From: Acidobacteriaceae bacterium
Lineage (GTDB): Bacteria; Acidobacteriota; Terriglobia; Terriglobales; Acidobacteriaceae
Reading direction: 5' to 3'
Length of the DNA: 6,478 nt
NCBI GenBank assembly: GCA_003162255.1
Contig: PMMJ01000306.1
Span: 1 to 6,478 of the forward strand
This document shows positions 1 through 5,841 of this stretch, piece by piece. The notes beneath the pieces were generated by a model, which saw only the letters and a list, made by a program, of their open reading frames with translations, did not search any database and had not been told where the DNA came from. The position numbers and the translations under genes were made by a program. The stretch's first letter is position 1, and each line of letters begins with the position of its first letter.

Positions 1-480
1 GGCGAACATTCCGTCCGCAATTCGACCCATTAGAAGCGGTGCGTCCCAACTGCTCCCGCTGTGGCCGTGCGGTTGATCCGGTGTCTCGACCGGGACATTT
101 GCCACCGTGACGTAAAGCGGGCTGTGTTGGCCCTTGGGGGACGTCACGAAGCAAACCGTGAGCACGCCAGCAAGTACCGTGGCGAGAGCCTTCTTCGCCA
201 CAACACCGTGCTCCACGACTCGATTTGCACACTTCAGTTCGGCCGCGAAGTGCTCTCTTAGCTCCGGCTCTGGAAGATCTCCAGGGATCGGACCGCGGAT
301 CCTGGTGCCGTGAGCCAGCGTGTATTCGCGCTGAGGAGCGTCGAACGCAACCTTGCCGAAGCATCCGTTAGTGTCGCGCTCCCGGTCAACGGTGAACCCG
401 AGCTCCGAGATTGTCCGGACGTGGGACTCGCTAATCGCGGCCGCCTTATGATTGCGTTCTTCTTGGGTCAGAATAGTCAT
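1..480 (-). CDS. Unrecognised protein, N-terminal 160 residues (gene runs off the left edge)
   Basis: An uninterrupted minus-strand frame opens with ATG at 480 (MTILTQEERNHKAAAISESH) and has no stop down to base 1, so only the first 160 residues are visible. A GAGA sequence lies about 6 bases before the ATG and a candidate promoter (509-536) ends about 30 bases upstream, which supports this start. The N-terminal 90 residues are charged and soluble-looking. Residues 98-112 (ALATVLAGVLTVCFV), preceded by two lysines, are hydrophobic and could be a short membrane segment or a buried helix. Residues 134-144 are rich in His, Pro, Gly and Ser. I do not recognise the family and assign no function. 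It lies about 140 bp downstream of the DUF4019 gene on the same strand, but its own promoter suggests a separate transcription unit. Plus-strand frames over this stretch are probably shadows of it. Confidence 0.6.
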   Translation of the reverse strand, partial: MTILTQEERNHKAAAISESHVRTISELGFTVDRERDTNGCFGKVAFDAPQREYTLAHGTRIRGPIPGDLPEPELREHFAAELKCANRVVEHGVVAKKALATVLAGVLTVCFVTSPKGQHSPLYVTVANVPVETPDQPHGHSGSSWDAPLLMGRIADGMFA

Positions 481-501
481 ATACGATCTCGAAATACTAT
501 T

Positions 502-534
502 TTAGTCACTCATAAGTCGTAAGTCTAATAAGTC
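502..534. repeat. Cluster of four TWAGTC hexamers overlapping a promoter
   Basis: TTAGTC at 502-507 and TAAGTC at 513-518, 520-525 and 529-534 lie in the same orientation, with start-to-start spacings of 11, 7 and 9 bp. They cover the -10 to -35 region of the candidate promoter of the left-edge gene, so they could be binding sites for a regulator. The short length and uneven spacing mean chance in AT-rich DNA is not excluded. Confidence 0.4.
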
Positions 535-536
535 AA
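509..536 (-). promoter_or_regulatory. Candidate sigma70-like promoter of the left-edge gene
   Basis: On the minus strand TTGACT (536-531) is followed after 16 bp by TATGAG (514-509). The -35 matches consensus at 5 of 6 positions and the -10 at 4 of 6. Transcription would begin near 502, giving a leader of about 20 bases before the ATG at 480 with a GAGA ribosome-binding element inside it. The surrounding 50 bp are clearly AT-richer than the genes on either side. The site is predicted from sequence only. Confidence 0.4.
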
Positions 537-622
537 CTTCCTCAGGCCTAATAGTACCCGACCGTTTCCCCGCAAGCAGGTCCGGTTTCTCAGATCGCCA
601 GTTCGGGCACTTCAGCATTTGT

Positions 623-1069
623 CTATTTGATGAAGTAGCCGGAGACTCTCCACTTGCCGTCTTTGTCGAGCATGGGAGTGACTGTCTCCACCGCCGACTG
701 CTTGTGCTCGAAGCTGCTGTCGTATTGTATAACCACATACTCGCCATCCGGCGCCCCTGGCAGCGTCGTTTTGTATGTCGCGCTCTTGAGCTTGCGCGAT
801 AGCAACTTGCCGAGCGGGTCTCGCGTCGCCGTCAGGGCGTCGTGCCACTGTTCTTTCGTGACGTGGGTCTTAAAGAGGGTTGAGGCCTCCTGCCAACTGT
901 CGGAGTACTTTCCGGAGTCGACCAGAGCGAGCCATGCATCCGCCGACTGCTTTGCAATTTCTTCAGATTTCTGCTGAGCTCGTGCGACCGAGCAGACACC
1001 TAGCAGCAACGTGAGCATAACAACTGCCGATACAAACTTGGATTCCGTTGTTCCGAGACTGACGGTCAT
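623..1069 (-). CDS. Secreted DUF4019-family protein
   Basis: A 148-residue protein. Residues 12-31 form a typical Sec signal peptide: K11, then a hydrophobic stretch through LLLG, and an ARA cleavage motif before Q32-Q33. Cys26 is not in a good lipobox (LGVC), so a soluble periplasmic form is more likely than a lipoprotein. The mature part shows the pattern I associate with DUF4019: an early ADAWLALVDSGKYSDSW segment (43-59), a central R-DPLG motif, LPGAPDGEYVVIQY (103-116), and a terminal DGKWRVSGYFI (137-147). No biochemical function is established for the family. GGAGAA (1080-1075) sits 5 bases before the ATG and fixes the start. The gene begins 28 bp after the 30-residue membrane peptide gene and appears to be the last gene of the pspA-containing operon. 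No hairpin with a T-run is visible between its stop and 537. Confidence 0.85.
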   Translation of the reverse strand: MTVSLGTTESKFVSAVVMLTLLLGVCSVARAQQKSEEIAKQSADAWLALVDSGKYSDSWQEASTLFKTHVTKEQWHDALTATRDPLGKLLSRKLKSATYKTTLPGAPDGEYVVIQYDSSFEHKQSAVETVTPMLDKDGKWRVSGYFIK

Positions 1070-1097
1070 TCGAGTTCTCCTTTTCGTATATCTAAGC

Positions 1098-1190
1098 TCA
1101 TCGCAGCCGCCTCAGTAGCAGAGCCAAGATGAGCGCAGCGATGCCGATGAGCATCCCAATTAAACGGGCCTTATTCTCTCGTTCCAACAT
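1098..1190 (-). CDS. 30-residue single-helix membrane peptide downstream of pspA
   Basis: ATG at 1190 to TGA at 1100-1098 encodes a 30-residue peptide beginning MLERENKARLIG and ending LLLRRLR. A charged N-terminus (E3, R4, E5, K7, R9) is followed by an uninterrupted hydrophobic helix at residues 10-26 (LIGMLIGIAALILALLL) and a basic RRLR tail, the classic layout of a small single-pass membrane protein. It starts only 10 bp after the pspA stop codon, and the next gene starts 28 bp after its own stop. It therefore sits snugly between two real genes, with only a weak GAGA element upstream, so translational coupling to pspA is likely. By analogy with small Psp membrane partners it might anchor or modulate PspA, but no sequence similarity to PspB, PspC or PspD can be claimed. 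Confidence 0.6.
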   Translation of the reverse strand: MLERENKARLIGMLIGIAALILALLLRRLR

Positions 1191-1200
1191 GAGTGTCTCG

Positions 1201-1860
1201 TTACGCGCCGCGCTTGGTCTTTAACTCGGTTAGTAACTGCTCGATGCGGTCTTCTTTCTCCAAAGCGGCGAGGCGATTTTCTACGTCATCGGCAAGGAGT
1301 TGGGCCTTCGCTCCGCCTATAGCTTCTTCGCGAGCCACTTTCTTTTTCATGCGGTCGAAAGTGACGGACTTGCTGTTGGCATCCAGGCCGGACTGCGCGT
1401 CGGTGGCTCGATTGGCGGCGCGGGCGCGGCGGTGCTGCGCGATCAGCAGATCGGCCTTGGCATTGGCCTCGGCCAACTTCTGATCGAGAGTGCGCAGGGC
1501 CGATTTCAGATTCTCGGCTTGAGCTTTCTGGTCTTCGAGCTGTTGCGCGAAGTTCGAGCTCAGGTCGCGATAACTCTCGACGCGAAGCAGAGCGGCGCGG
1601 GCCAGGTCGTCTTGCTTCTTGTCGACGGCGAGCTCGGCCTTGCGCATCCATTCCTGGATCTTGTCGTCGTTTTCGAGTTTCTTCTTTTCGAGCAGGTGCT
1701 GGTCGGCAATGGCGATGGCGACCTGCGTTTTGACCTGCAAGAGCTGGTTGTTCATGTCGAGGATGACCTGCTTGATCATCTTTTCGGGCTCCTCAGCTTT
1801 GTCGATCAGGTCGTTGAGGTTAGCCCGGACTAAGGTGGAAACGCGTTCAAGTAATGCCAT
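1201..1860 (-). CDS. pspA: PspA/IM30-family phage shock protein
   Basis: A 219-residue protein, about the size of E. coli PspA (222). PspA/IM30 proteins are cytoplasmic ESCRT-III-like coiled-coil proteins that bind and stabilise damaged inner membrane. The N-terminal amphipathic helix (1-20) precedes the conserved EEPEKMIKQVILDM segment (23-36). Long heptad-rich helices fill roughly 28-155. FDRMKKKVAREEA (168-180) and the acidic C-terminal helix (188-215) match family landmarks. There is no signal peptide or transmembrane helix. GAGG (1870-1867) lies 6 bases before the ATG. The gene begins 17 bp after the glycine-zipper gene and is followed by a 30-residue membrane peptide gene. No PspF-type sigma54 activator is visible; the XRE gene at the head of the operon is the candidate regulator. 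Family assignment is firm, physiological role inferred. Confidence 0.95.
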   Translation of the reverse strand: MALLERVSTLVRANLNDLIDKAEEPEKMIKQVILDMNNQLLQVKTQVAIAIADQHLLEKKKLENDDKIQEWMRKAELAVDKKQDDLARAALLRVESYRDLSSNFAQQLEDQKAQAENLKSALRTLDQKLAEANAKADLLIAQHRRARAANRATDAQSGLDANSKSVTFDRMKKKVAREEAIGGAKAQLLADDVENRLAALEKEDRIEQLLTELKTKRGA

Positions 1861-1877
1861 AAAACACCTCGTGTAAT

Positions 1878-2078
1878 TCAGTCGTTGGTGGTTCGTCTTT
1901 GGTCGTTTGGTCTTTTGTTCCAGGCGCCGCCTACCAGAGAGATCGCGATATAGGCTGCGATTCCGGCGGCCACCCAGATGCCGATGTGGCCGGTGGCCGC
2001 GCCGAGGGCCGCGCCCATGGCGGCTCCCAGGGCGACGGACAGGCCGAGTGATCTGGCGTGATGAAGTTCTTGTTGCAC
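1878..2078 (-). CDS. 66-residue glycine-zipper membrane protein (GTG start)
   Basis: The protein begins MQQELHHARS and then carries an exact four-step glycine zipper, with G18, G22, G26 and G30 each separated by three residues, mostly alanine. This lies within a first hydrophobic helix (about 12-29), followed by a second one (about 32-51, GIWVAAGIAAYIAISLVGGA). Glycine zippers pack transmembrane helices tightly and mediate oligomerisation, so an integral membrane oligomer is likely. The start codon is GTG at 2078, supported by a near-perfect AGGAGG 6 bases upstream. The last ten residues (57-66, PNDQRRTTND) are encoded by 7-bp tandem repeats related to the array at 2098-2198, so the tail appears repeat-derived. 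It is placed between flotillin and PspA in the same operon. I know no named family for it. Confidence 0.75.
   Translation of the reverse strand: MQQELHHARSLGLSVALGAAMGAALGAATGHIGIWVAAGIAAYIAISLVGGAWNKRPNDQRRTTND
1881..1908 (+). repeat. 7-bp tandem repeats inside the 3' end of the glycine-zipper gene
   Basis: Four consecutive heptamers GTCGTTG, GTGGTTC, GTCTTTG, GTCGTTT lie immediately next to the stop codon of the 66-residue gene. They belong to the same GTCGTTN family as the larger array at 2098-2198, and read in the opposite strand they encode the protein's polar C-terminal tail. Confidence 0.6.
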
Positions 2079-2084
2079 GGACTG

Positions 2085-2090
2085 CCTCCT
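2085..2090 (-). promoter_or_regulatory. Ribosome-binding site deciding a GTG start
   Basis: AGGAGG on the minus strand lies 6 bases before the GTG at 2078-2076. There is no competing ATG at a suitable distance, so this strong Shine-Dalgarno sequence is the main reason for choosing the GTG start of the glycine-zipper gene. Confidence 0.75.
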
Positions 2091-2097
2091 AACATCT

Positions 2098-2198
2098 GTC
2101 GTTCGTCGATGGTCGTTGGTCGTTCGCGATTCGTCGTTCGCGCTTCTGCCGAACGGCTACTCACGACCGACGACTAACGACTAACGACCATCGACTGC
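2098..2198. repeat. Head-to-head 7-bp repeat arrays forming a long hairpin
   Basis: Seven heptamers of the type GTCGTTC/GTCGTTG/GTCGATG run from 2098 to 2146, and five heptamers of the complementary type CGACTAA/CGACCAT/CGACCGA run from 2164 to 2198. Bases 2106-2124 and 2176-2194 are 19-nt inverted arms with a single mismatch, which becomes a tolerated G-U or A-C pair depending on the strand. The element fills the 128-bp gap between the flotillin stop (2207) and the glycine-zipper GTG. It has no T-run, so it is unlikely to be an intrinsic terminator; an mRNA-stabilising or attenuating hairpin is plausible. Similar short-period arrays are, to my knowledge, common between genes in acidobacterial genomes. 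Confidence 0.8.
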
Positions 2199-2206
2199 TT
2201 CACTAA

Positions 2207-3631
2207 CTACTTATCCTCCGGCTTTGGCGACTTATCCCCGATCTGCCGCACCTTGCCTAGCAGTTCTCCGAGCGGCATGCCCGAGAGCGTCTCGAACAGC
2301 GCCGGGACCTGGGCTGCCATTTTGGTGATGTCGCCTGTTATCTTGTTCAGTCCGGCGCTGTCGCCGTTGCCGGTGGAAACGATGGTGATCTTGTCCACGT
2401 TAGCGAGCGGCGCGGCCAGCGCTTTCACGACTTCCGGCAAGCCCGTAAGCAACTTGTCAAGGACCGCGGCCTGGTTGTACTCCTGAAATGCCTCGGCTTT
2501 GACGTTCATGGCTTTGGCTTCGGCCTCACCTTTTTTGAAGATGATTTCCGCCTCGGCTTCTCCCTGGGCGCGAATCGCCGACGCGTGGCCTTCGGCTTCC
2601 GCGATCAGGCGCTGCTTTTCGGCGGCGGCCAAGGTTTCGATGCGCTGGCGCTCGATCTCGGCGCCTTTCAATACGGTCGCGATCAGTTCTTTCTCGCGCC
2701 GCGCGATTTCGGCGTCCTGAACCTTGACCTGTCCTTCTTTTTCTACTTGCTGCACGCGCACGCTTTCGGTCGTGACCTGCTGCTGCATGACGTTGGTTTG
2801 AATGTCGTAGGCCTTGTCGGCTTGCGCCTGCTGCTTTTTCGTGACTTCGAGGTACTGCGCTTTCTTGACTTCGAGGTCGCGCTGCGATTCGGCTTGCTTG
2901 GCCTGGGAGAGCGTCTCGGCCAGCACGCGCTCCTGATCGGCTTGCGCTTTTGCTACCGCCGCCTCGCGCGTCGCGATGGCGCGCTTGATGGCCGTGTCGC
3001 GCTCGGCTTCGGCAGTGGCTACGTCGGCGTCGCGCTTGATACGGGCGACGTCGGGCTTGCCCATGTTGGTGATGTATTCGTTCTTGTCTTTCACTTCTTT
3101 GATGGTGAACGAGATCACTTCCAGACCCATCTTGTTCATGTCGTCGGCGCAGGTAGAACGCATACGGTCGCCGACCATCTCGGGCTGCTTGACGATCTCC
3201 TCGACGGTGAGTTGTCCGATGATGCCGCGGAGATGGCCTTCCATCACCAGACGGATCAGACCCTCGCGCTCCTGATCGGTCTTGGTGAGGAACTGCTCGG
3301 CCGCGGTGAGGATGGACTCCGTGTCGGACTTTACTTTGATCTGCGCGACGGCCTCCACGGTTACAGCCACGCCCTGCTTGGTGTAGAGATCCTGCTGTGG
3401 CGCTACGTCGAACGACATCAGCTCAAGCGAAAGATCGTGGCAGCTTTCGATCATCGGAAACACGATCGTGCCGTGACCACTGACCACGCGCTTGCCGCGA
3501 AAGCCATAAACAATCAGCGCTTCATGGGGCCCCGCTTTGCGGTATAAGCGGGCCAGCATGCTCATCAGGAACAAGGTCGCCAATACGACCAGCCCCGCGA
3601 TGACCCAGACTTCCATTGCTATGCCGAACAT
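2207..3631 (-). CDS. Flotillin-like SPFH/band 7 membrane scaffold protein
   Basis: A 474-residue protein. An N-terminal transmembrane helix (residues 7-26) is followed by a basic stretch and the SPFH domain (about 32-195, starting AGPHEALIVYGFRGKRVVSGHGTIVFP). A long Ala/Glu-rich coiled coil (about 195-385) contains the EAE/AEAEG repeats typical of flotillins (AAEKQRLIAEAEGHASAIRA near 336-355). The C-terminal segment (390-474) has LPEVVKALAAPLANVDKITIVSTGNG, as in YqiK/YuaG-type flotillins. Flotillins form large membrane assemblies that organise fluid domains. GGGAGG lies 5 bases before the ATG, fixing the start. An NfeD-family gene lies two genes upstream, the known flotillin partner. The PspA gene downstream parallels associations of PspA with SPFH proteins such as B. 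subtilis YdjI. Length and domains look intact. Confidence 0.95.
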   Translation of the reverse strand: MFGIAMEVWVIAGLVVLATLFLMSMLARLYRKAGPHEALIVYGFRGKRVVSGHGTIVFPMIESCHDLSLELMSFDVAPQQDLYTKQGVAVTVEAVAQIKVKSDTESILTAAEQFLTKTDQEREGLIRLVMEGHLRGIIGQLTVEEIVKQPEMVGDRMRSTCADDMNKMGLEVISFTIKEVKDKNEYITNMGKPDVARIKRDADVATAEAERDTAIKRAIATREAAVAKAQADQERVLAETLSQAKQAESQRDLEVKKAQYLEVTKKQQAQADKAYDIQTNVMQQQVTTESVRVQQVEKEGQVKVQDAEIARREKELIATVLKGAEIERQRIETLAAAEKQRLIAEAEGHASAIRAQGEAEAEIIFKKGEAEAKAMNVKAEAFQEYNQAAVLDKLLTGLPEVVKALAAPLANVDKITIVSTGNGDSAGLNKITGDITKMAAQVPALFETLSGMPLGELLGKVRQIGDKSPKPEDK

Positions 3632-3662
3632 GATTGCCTCCCGGAAAAATCGTGTTCACAGC

Positions 3663-4553
3663 TCAGCGACTCATGACTCGGTCGAGATCGCGCACAATGC
3701 GTTGCGGATCGCTGTGGCCGAGGAAAACCTCGCCGTTCGAAGTCTTGATGTGAACCACCTTGTTGCCCCACACGTAAGCGCGGGTGTTGCCCACGCCGCG
3801 AATGCCATAGCCGCGAGCAAAGGCCCAGGGCTCGACCGAATAACTCACAATCGACTGTCTCGGAATCGAGCGCATCCGGAATCCAAGCATGCGAATCTCC
3901 ACCCCGTGCCGCAGAAACCGGTACTGGAAGCCGCTCCACGACATCGCGCCCACGGTGAGCGCTATTAGACCCATCAAAATCATGGGAATCATCGCCATCG
4001 GGTGGGACGCGACCGCGATCGCCGGCAAGATCAGCACAAGCAGGAGGATCAGGGTCCACGCGCGCCCGGAGTGCGTTTCTTCCACAAGAAGATCAGCGGC
4101 TAAAGGTCCGGTGGAGGGAAGCGGCGGTTCGCGCCGGACTGCGATGTAAATCGCGATCAGCAAGATCAGCGCGATCGGGATTGCGATCAGGGCCGCTCCC
4201 AGTTGCAATGGTGTGCCGTGCAGATTGTAGTTCACGATACTGCGGTTCACCTCGACCATGACTCCAAGCACGAGGGCGCAGAAGCTAAGCATCGCCCAGG
4301 AAAATGTGTCGACCCGGTAATGGGCGATATAGAGCAGCAGGATTGTGAAGACCGCCAGCAGAAAAGCCATGAATCCCACCGCAAAGTTGACCGCTTCGCC
4401 GCGCGACATCCAGCCGTTCGCTTGGTTGGCGGCGTTGAAATGCGTAGCCACGCGGACCGGCAGTTGGTCCCACACCTGTGTGTACTGGAGCGCGGCCAGC
4501 GGCAGCGTGATCCAGAGGAAGACGATTGCGAGTTGAAAGAATCGACGATGCAT
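3663..4553 (-). CDS. DUF1648 membrane protein with C-terminal bacterial PH-like domain
   Basis: A 296-residue protein of unknown biochemical function. After a first membrane helix (8-22) comes the DUF1648 signature LPVRVATHFNAANQANGWMS (31-50). Further hydrophobic segments lie at about 55-78, 85-103, 116-139, 166-183 and 187-206, giving roughly six transmembrane helices. The remaining 90 residues (207-296) look like a bacterial PH-like domain, with GYGIRG (248-253), RAYVWG (258-263), and a TSNGEVFLGHSDPQRIV stretch (271-287). The ATG at 4553 is the only possible start, because a stop codon follows ten codons upstream in frame with no alternative start between. The Shine-Dalgarno sequence is weak. 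The gene ends 31 bp before flotillin, so the two are co-transcribed, and it is separated from NfeD by a 101-bp repeat-bearing gap. A role in membrane-stress sensing with flotillin and PspA is inferred from context. Confidence 0.85.
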   Translation of the reverse strand: MHRRFFQLAIVFLWITLPLAALQYTQVWDQLPVRVATHFNAANQANGWMSRGEAVNFAVGFMAFLLAVFTILLLYIAHYRVDTFSWAMLSFCALVLGVMVEVNRSIVNYNLHGTPLQLGAALIAIPIALILLIAIYIAVRREPPLPSTGPLAADLLVEETHSGRAWTLILLLVLILPAIAVASHPMAMIPMILMGLIALTVGAMSWSGFQYRFLRHGVEIRMLGFRMRSIPRQSIVSYSVEPWAFARGYGIRGVGNTRAYVWGNKVVHIKTSNGEVFLGHSDPQRIVRDLDRVMSR

Positions 4554-4569
4554 AAAAAGCCAGAGCCAG

Positions 4570-4647
4570 GTTTCAAAGTTTCAGAGTTTCAAGGTTGCAA
4601 AAAGCTTGCGCTTTCGCCAGTTCCTTGAAACCTTGCAACTTTAAAAC
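4570..4647. repeat. Head-to-head 8-bp repeat arrays between NfeD and DUF1648 genes
   Basis: Four octamers (GTTTCAAA, GTTTCAGA, GTTTCAAG, GTTGCAAA) run from 4570 to 4601 on the plus strand. Three octamers of the same family (GTTTTAAA, GTTGCAAG, GTTTCAAG) run on the minus strand from 4647 to 4624. The arms TTTCAAGG (4587-4594) and CCTTGAAA (4623-4630) are perfectly complementary. An inner mini-hairpin AAAGC-TTGC-GCTTT occupies 4601-4614. The element fills most of the 101-bp intercistronic gap and would fold in the operon mRNA. It has no terminator-like T-run after the stem on the minus strand. Confidence 0.8.
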
Positions 4648-4654
4648 CTGCTTT

Positions 4655-5281
4655 CTACTCACCACTGATCTCCTCCCAGCGCTTGACGTAGGCGATGCCT
4701 TTCTCGTAGCGAGCCACCATGATCTCCGCGCCCTTTGCGATGGCGCTGCCGTTTTCGCTGCGCGCTCCACAGGTGCGCCTGGTGCCCGCCTGCGAATAAA
4801 TGATTTCGCCGGTGCCGTTTTCTCGGATGGGCATCGAGATTCGTCCCAGTACTCCGACCATTTCGTAGTCAGCGGAGTCCATGTTCTCCTCGCGCGAGAT
4901 CAGCACGCGCGTCATGAACAAAAACACAATTCCGGAGCCGAAGAGGCCGGCTCCCATGGCGATCAGCAGGCCGAGCGCGAACCATACGCTAGAAAAGCGC
5001 GTGATCAAGAATCCCGTGCCGCCGAACCACGCCAGAAAGGCAGTCAAGGTGATGAAGTTGAACGGCGACACCTGCGCCTGGCGACTCGCAGTCGTGCCAC
5101 TGCCGCTATGCCCATGCGCCACCGGGGCATGTCCGGCGGCAATATGCCCGCCGCCATGCGGAAGGTGCGGAAGATGCACATGCCAGCGCATTCCGCCCGC
5201 GATGAACGAGACCGCGCTCAGCAGAAAACCGACGGCGAAACAGGTCAAGTAAAAATCAGCCCACGTCATATTCCAGGTCAT
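4655..5281 (-). CDS. Short NfeD-family membrane protein with histidine-rich loop
   Basis: A 208-residue protein of the short NfeD type, lacking the ClpP-like protease domain found in long NfeD proteins. Hydrophobic helices lie at about 10-30, 74-94 and 99-124. The C-terminal 137-205 reads as the NfeD OB-fold domain, opening with MVGVLGRISMPIRENGTGEI (141-160) and containing GAEIMVARYEKGIAYVKRW (184-202). The loop between helices 1 and 2 is unusual: eight histidines (34, 36, 39, 42, 46, 51, 56, 58) in 25 residues, which may bind metal. NfeD proteins pair with flotillins, and one lies two genes downstream. The start ATG overlaps the stop of the XRE gene (ATGA), with AGGG 7 bases upstream, indicating translational coupling. 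M5 is a less likely alternative start. Family assignment is based on the topology, OB-fold pattern and flotillin context. Confidence 0.85.
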   Translation of the reverse strand: MTWNMTWADFYLTCFAVGFLLSAVSFIAGGMRWHVHLPHLPHGGGHIAAGHAPVAHGHSGSGTTASRQAQVSPFNFITLTAFLAWFGGTGFLITRFSSVWFALGLLIAMGAGLFGSGIVFLFMTRVLISREENMDSADYEMVGVLGRISMPIRENGTGEIIYSQAGTRRTCGARSENGSAIAKGAEIMVARYEKGIAYVKRWEEISGE

Positions 5282-5799
5282 ATGCCAACCCTAGGGTTTC
5301 GCCTTCTGGGCCCGGTGCCATTGGCGCGCGCGGCTTCCGGGCGCAGGGCTTCGAACATGCGGTCGGCGAGTCCGGGCGTGTTCAGGATTTCGCCGAGCAG
5401 GAGCAGGCAACGCCGGGTGTCCTTGTCACGCGCGACCTTGATCAGGACGTCGCTCACTTCGGGGTCGCTGGCGAAACGCTCCGAGCCTTGCAAGAGCCAG
5501 ACATCGAGCTGACCTTCGGTAGTGCGGAGGTCGGAGACCAACTCGGTGTGATAGCCCTCGGGATCGTCGACCAGAAAGCCGGGGTGCACTTTGAAGAAGC
5601 GCGCCAGCAAAGTGCGCGAGGATTGCGTCATGTGCGGACGCTTGCCGCGCTCGATCTGCGAGAGATACGACTGGCTGATGGCCTTGCCCGTCTCCGCTTG
5701 AATGCCTTTCATCAACTCCTGCTGGGTGAGAGGACGATTCAAGCCGCGCAGGGAACCTTCGACCTCGCGGAGGTAGCGAATTTTTTCGCCGAGCGTCAT
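5278..5799 (-). CDS. XRE-family helix-turn-helix regulator, first gene of the operon
   Basis: A 173-residue protein when started at the ATG at 5799 (MTLGEKIRYLREVEGSLRGL). A longer frame with ATG at 5829 adds ten residues, but that codon lies inside the promoter spacer and -10 region, so it is rejected. The HTH domain covers about 3-75: TQQELMKGIQ (25-34) is the first HTH helix and SQSYLSQIERGKR (42-54) contains the recognition helix. An extended loop separates them, reminiscent of the EspR-like arrangement. The C-terminal part (85-155) is helical and probably mediates dimerisation; the last 15 residues are Arg/Gly/Pro-rich. The gene overlaps NfeD by 4 bases, so the regulator is made with the envelope proteins. 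Autoregulation is inferred from the inverted repeat in its own promoter. The leader is very short and no Shine-Dalgarno sequence is visible. Confidence 0.9.
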   Translation of the reverse strand: MTLGEKIRYLREVEGSLRGLNRPLTQQELMKGIQAETGKAISQSYLSQIERGKRPHMTQSSRTLLARFFKVHPGFLVDDPEGYHTELVSDLRTTEGQLDVWLLQGSERFASDPEVSDVLIKVARDKDTRRCLLLLGEILNTPGLADRMFEALRPEAARANGTGPRRRNPRVGI

Positions 5800-5808
5800 A
5801 TATGCCAA

Positions 5809-5841
5809 ATCGCAATAATGATATCGCAATATGAAATATTG
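5809..5841. promoter_or_regulatory. Candidate XRE operator: inverted repeat plus direct repeats
   Basis: CAATAT-gaa-ATATTG at 5827-5841 is a perfect 6-bp inverted repeat in the spacer and -35 edge of the promoter. ATCGCAAT occurs twice in direct orientation at 5809-5816 and 5823-5830, 14 bp apart, one copy over the -10 and one over the start site. A dimeric XRE protein binding here would block RNA polymerase, so negative autoregulation by the adjacent XRE gene is the simplest reading. Confidence 0.55.

Noticed and set aside
61..522. Two plus-strand frames of 66 and 70 codons
   Set aside because: Both lie antisense to the better supported left-edge minus-strand gene, and the second runs into that gene's promoter.
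2098..2198. CRISPR-like array
   Set aside because: Units are 7 bp, contiguous and inverted half-way, with no spacers.
2585..3547. 320-codon plus-strand open frame
   Set aside because: It lies wholly antisense to the flotillin coiled coil. Its Leu/Gly/Arg/Phe-rich composition is the usual mirror of Ala/Glu/Lys-rich codons, and it has no family resemblance.
4595..5512. 305-codon plus-strand open frame
   Set aside because: It is antisense across the NfeD gene and part of the XRE gene and begins in the 8-bp repeat array. Its low-complexity Arg/His/Ala composition is a shadow pattern.
5278..5829. Longer XRE protein starting at ATG 5829
   Set aside because: That ATG lies within the predicted promoter, upstream of the expected transcription start. 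The HTH family pattern begins at the ATG at 5799.
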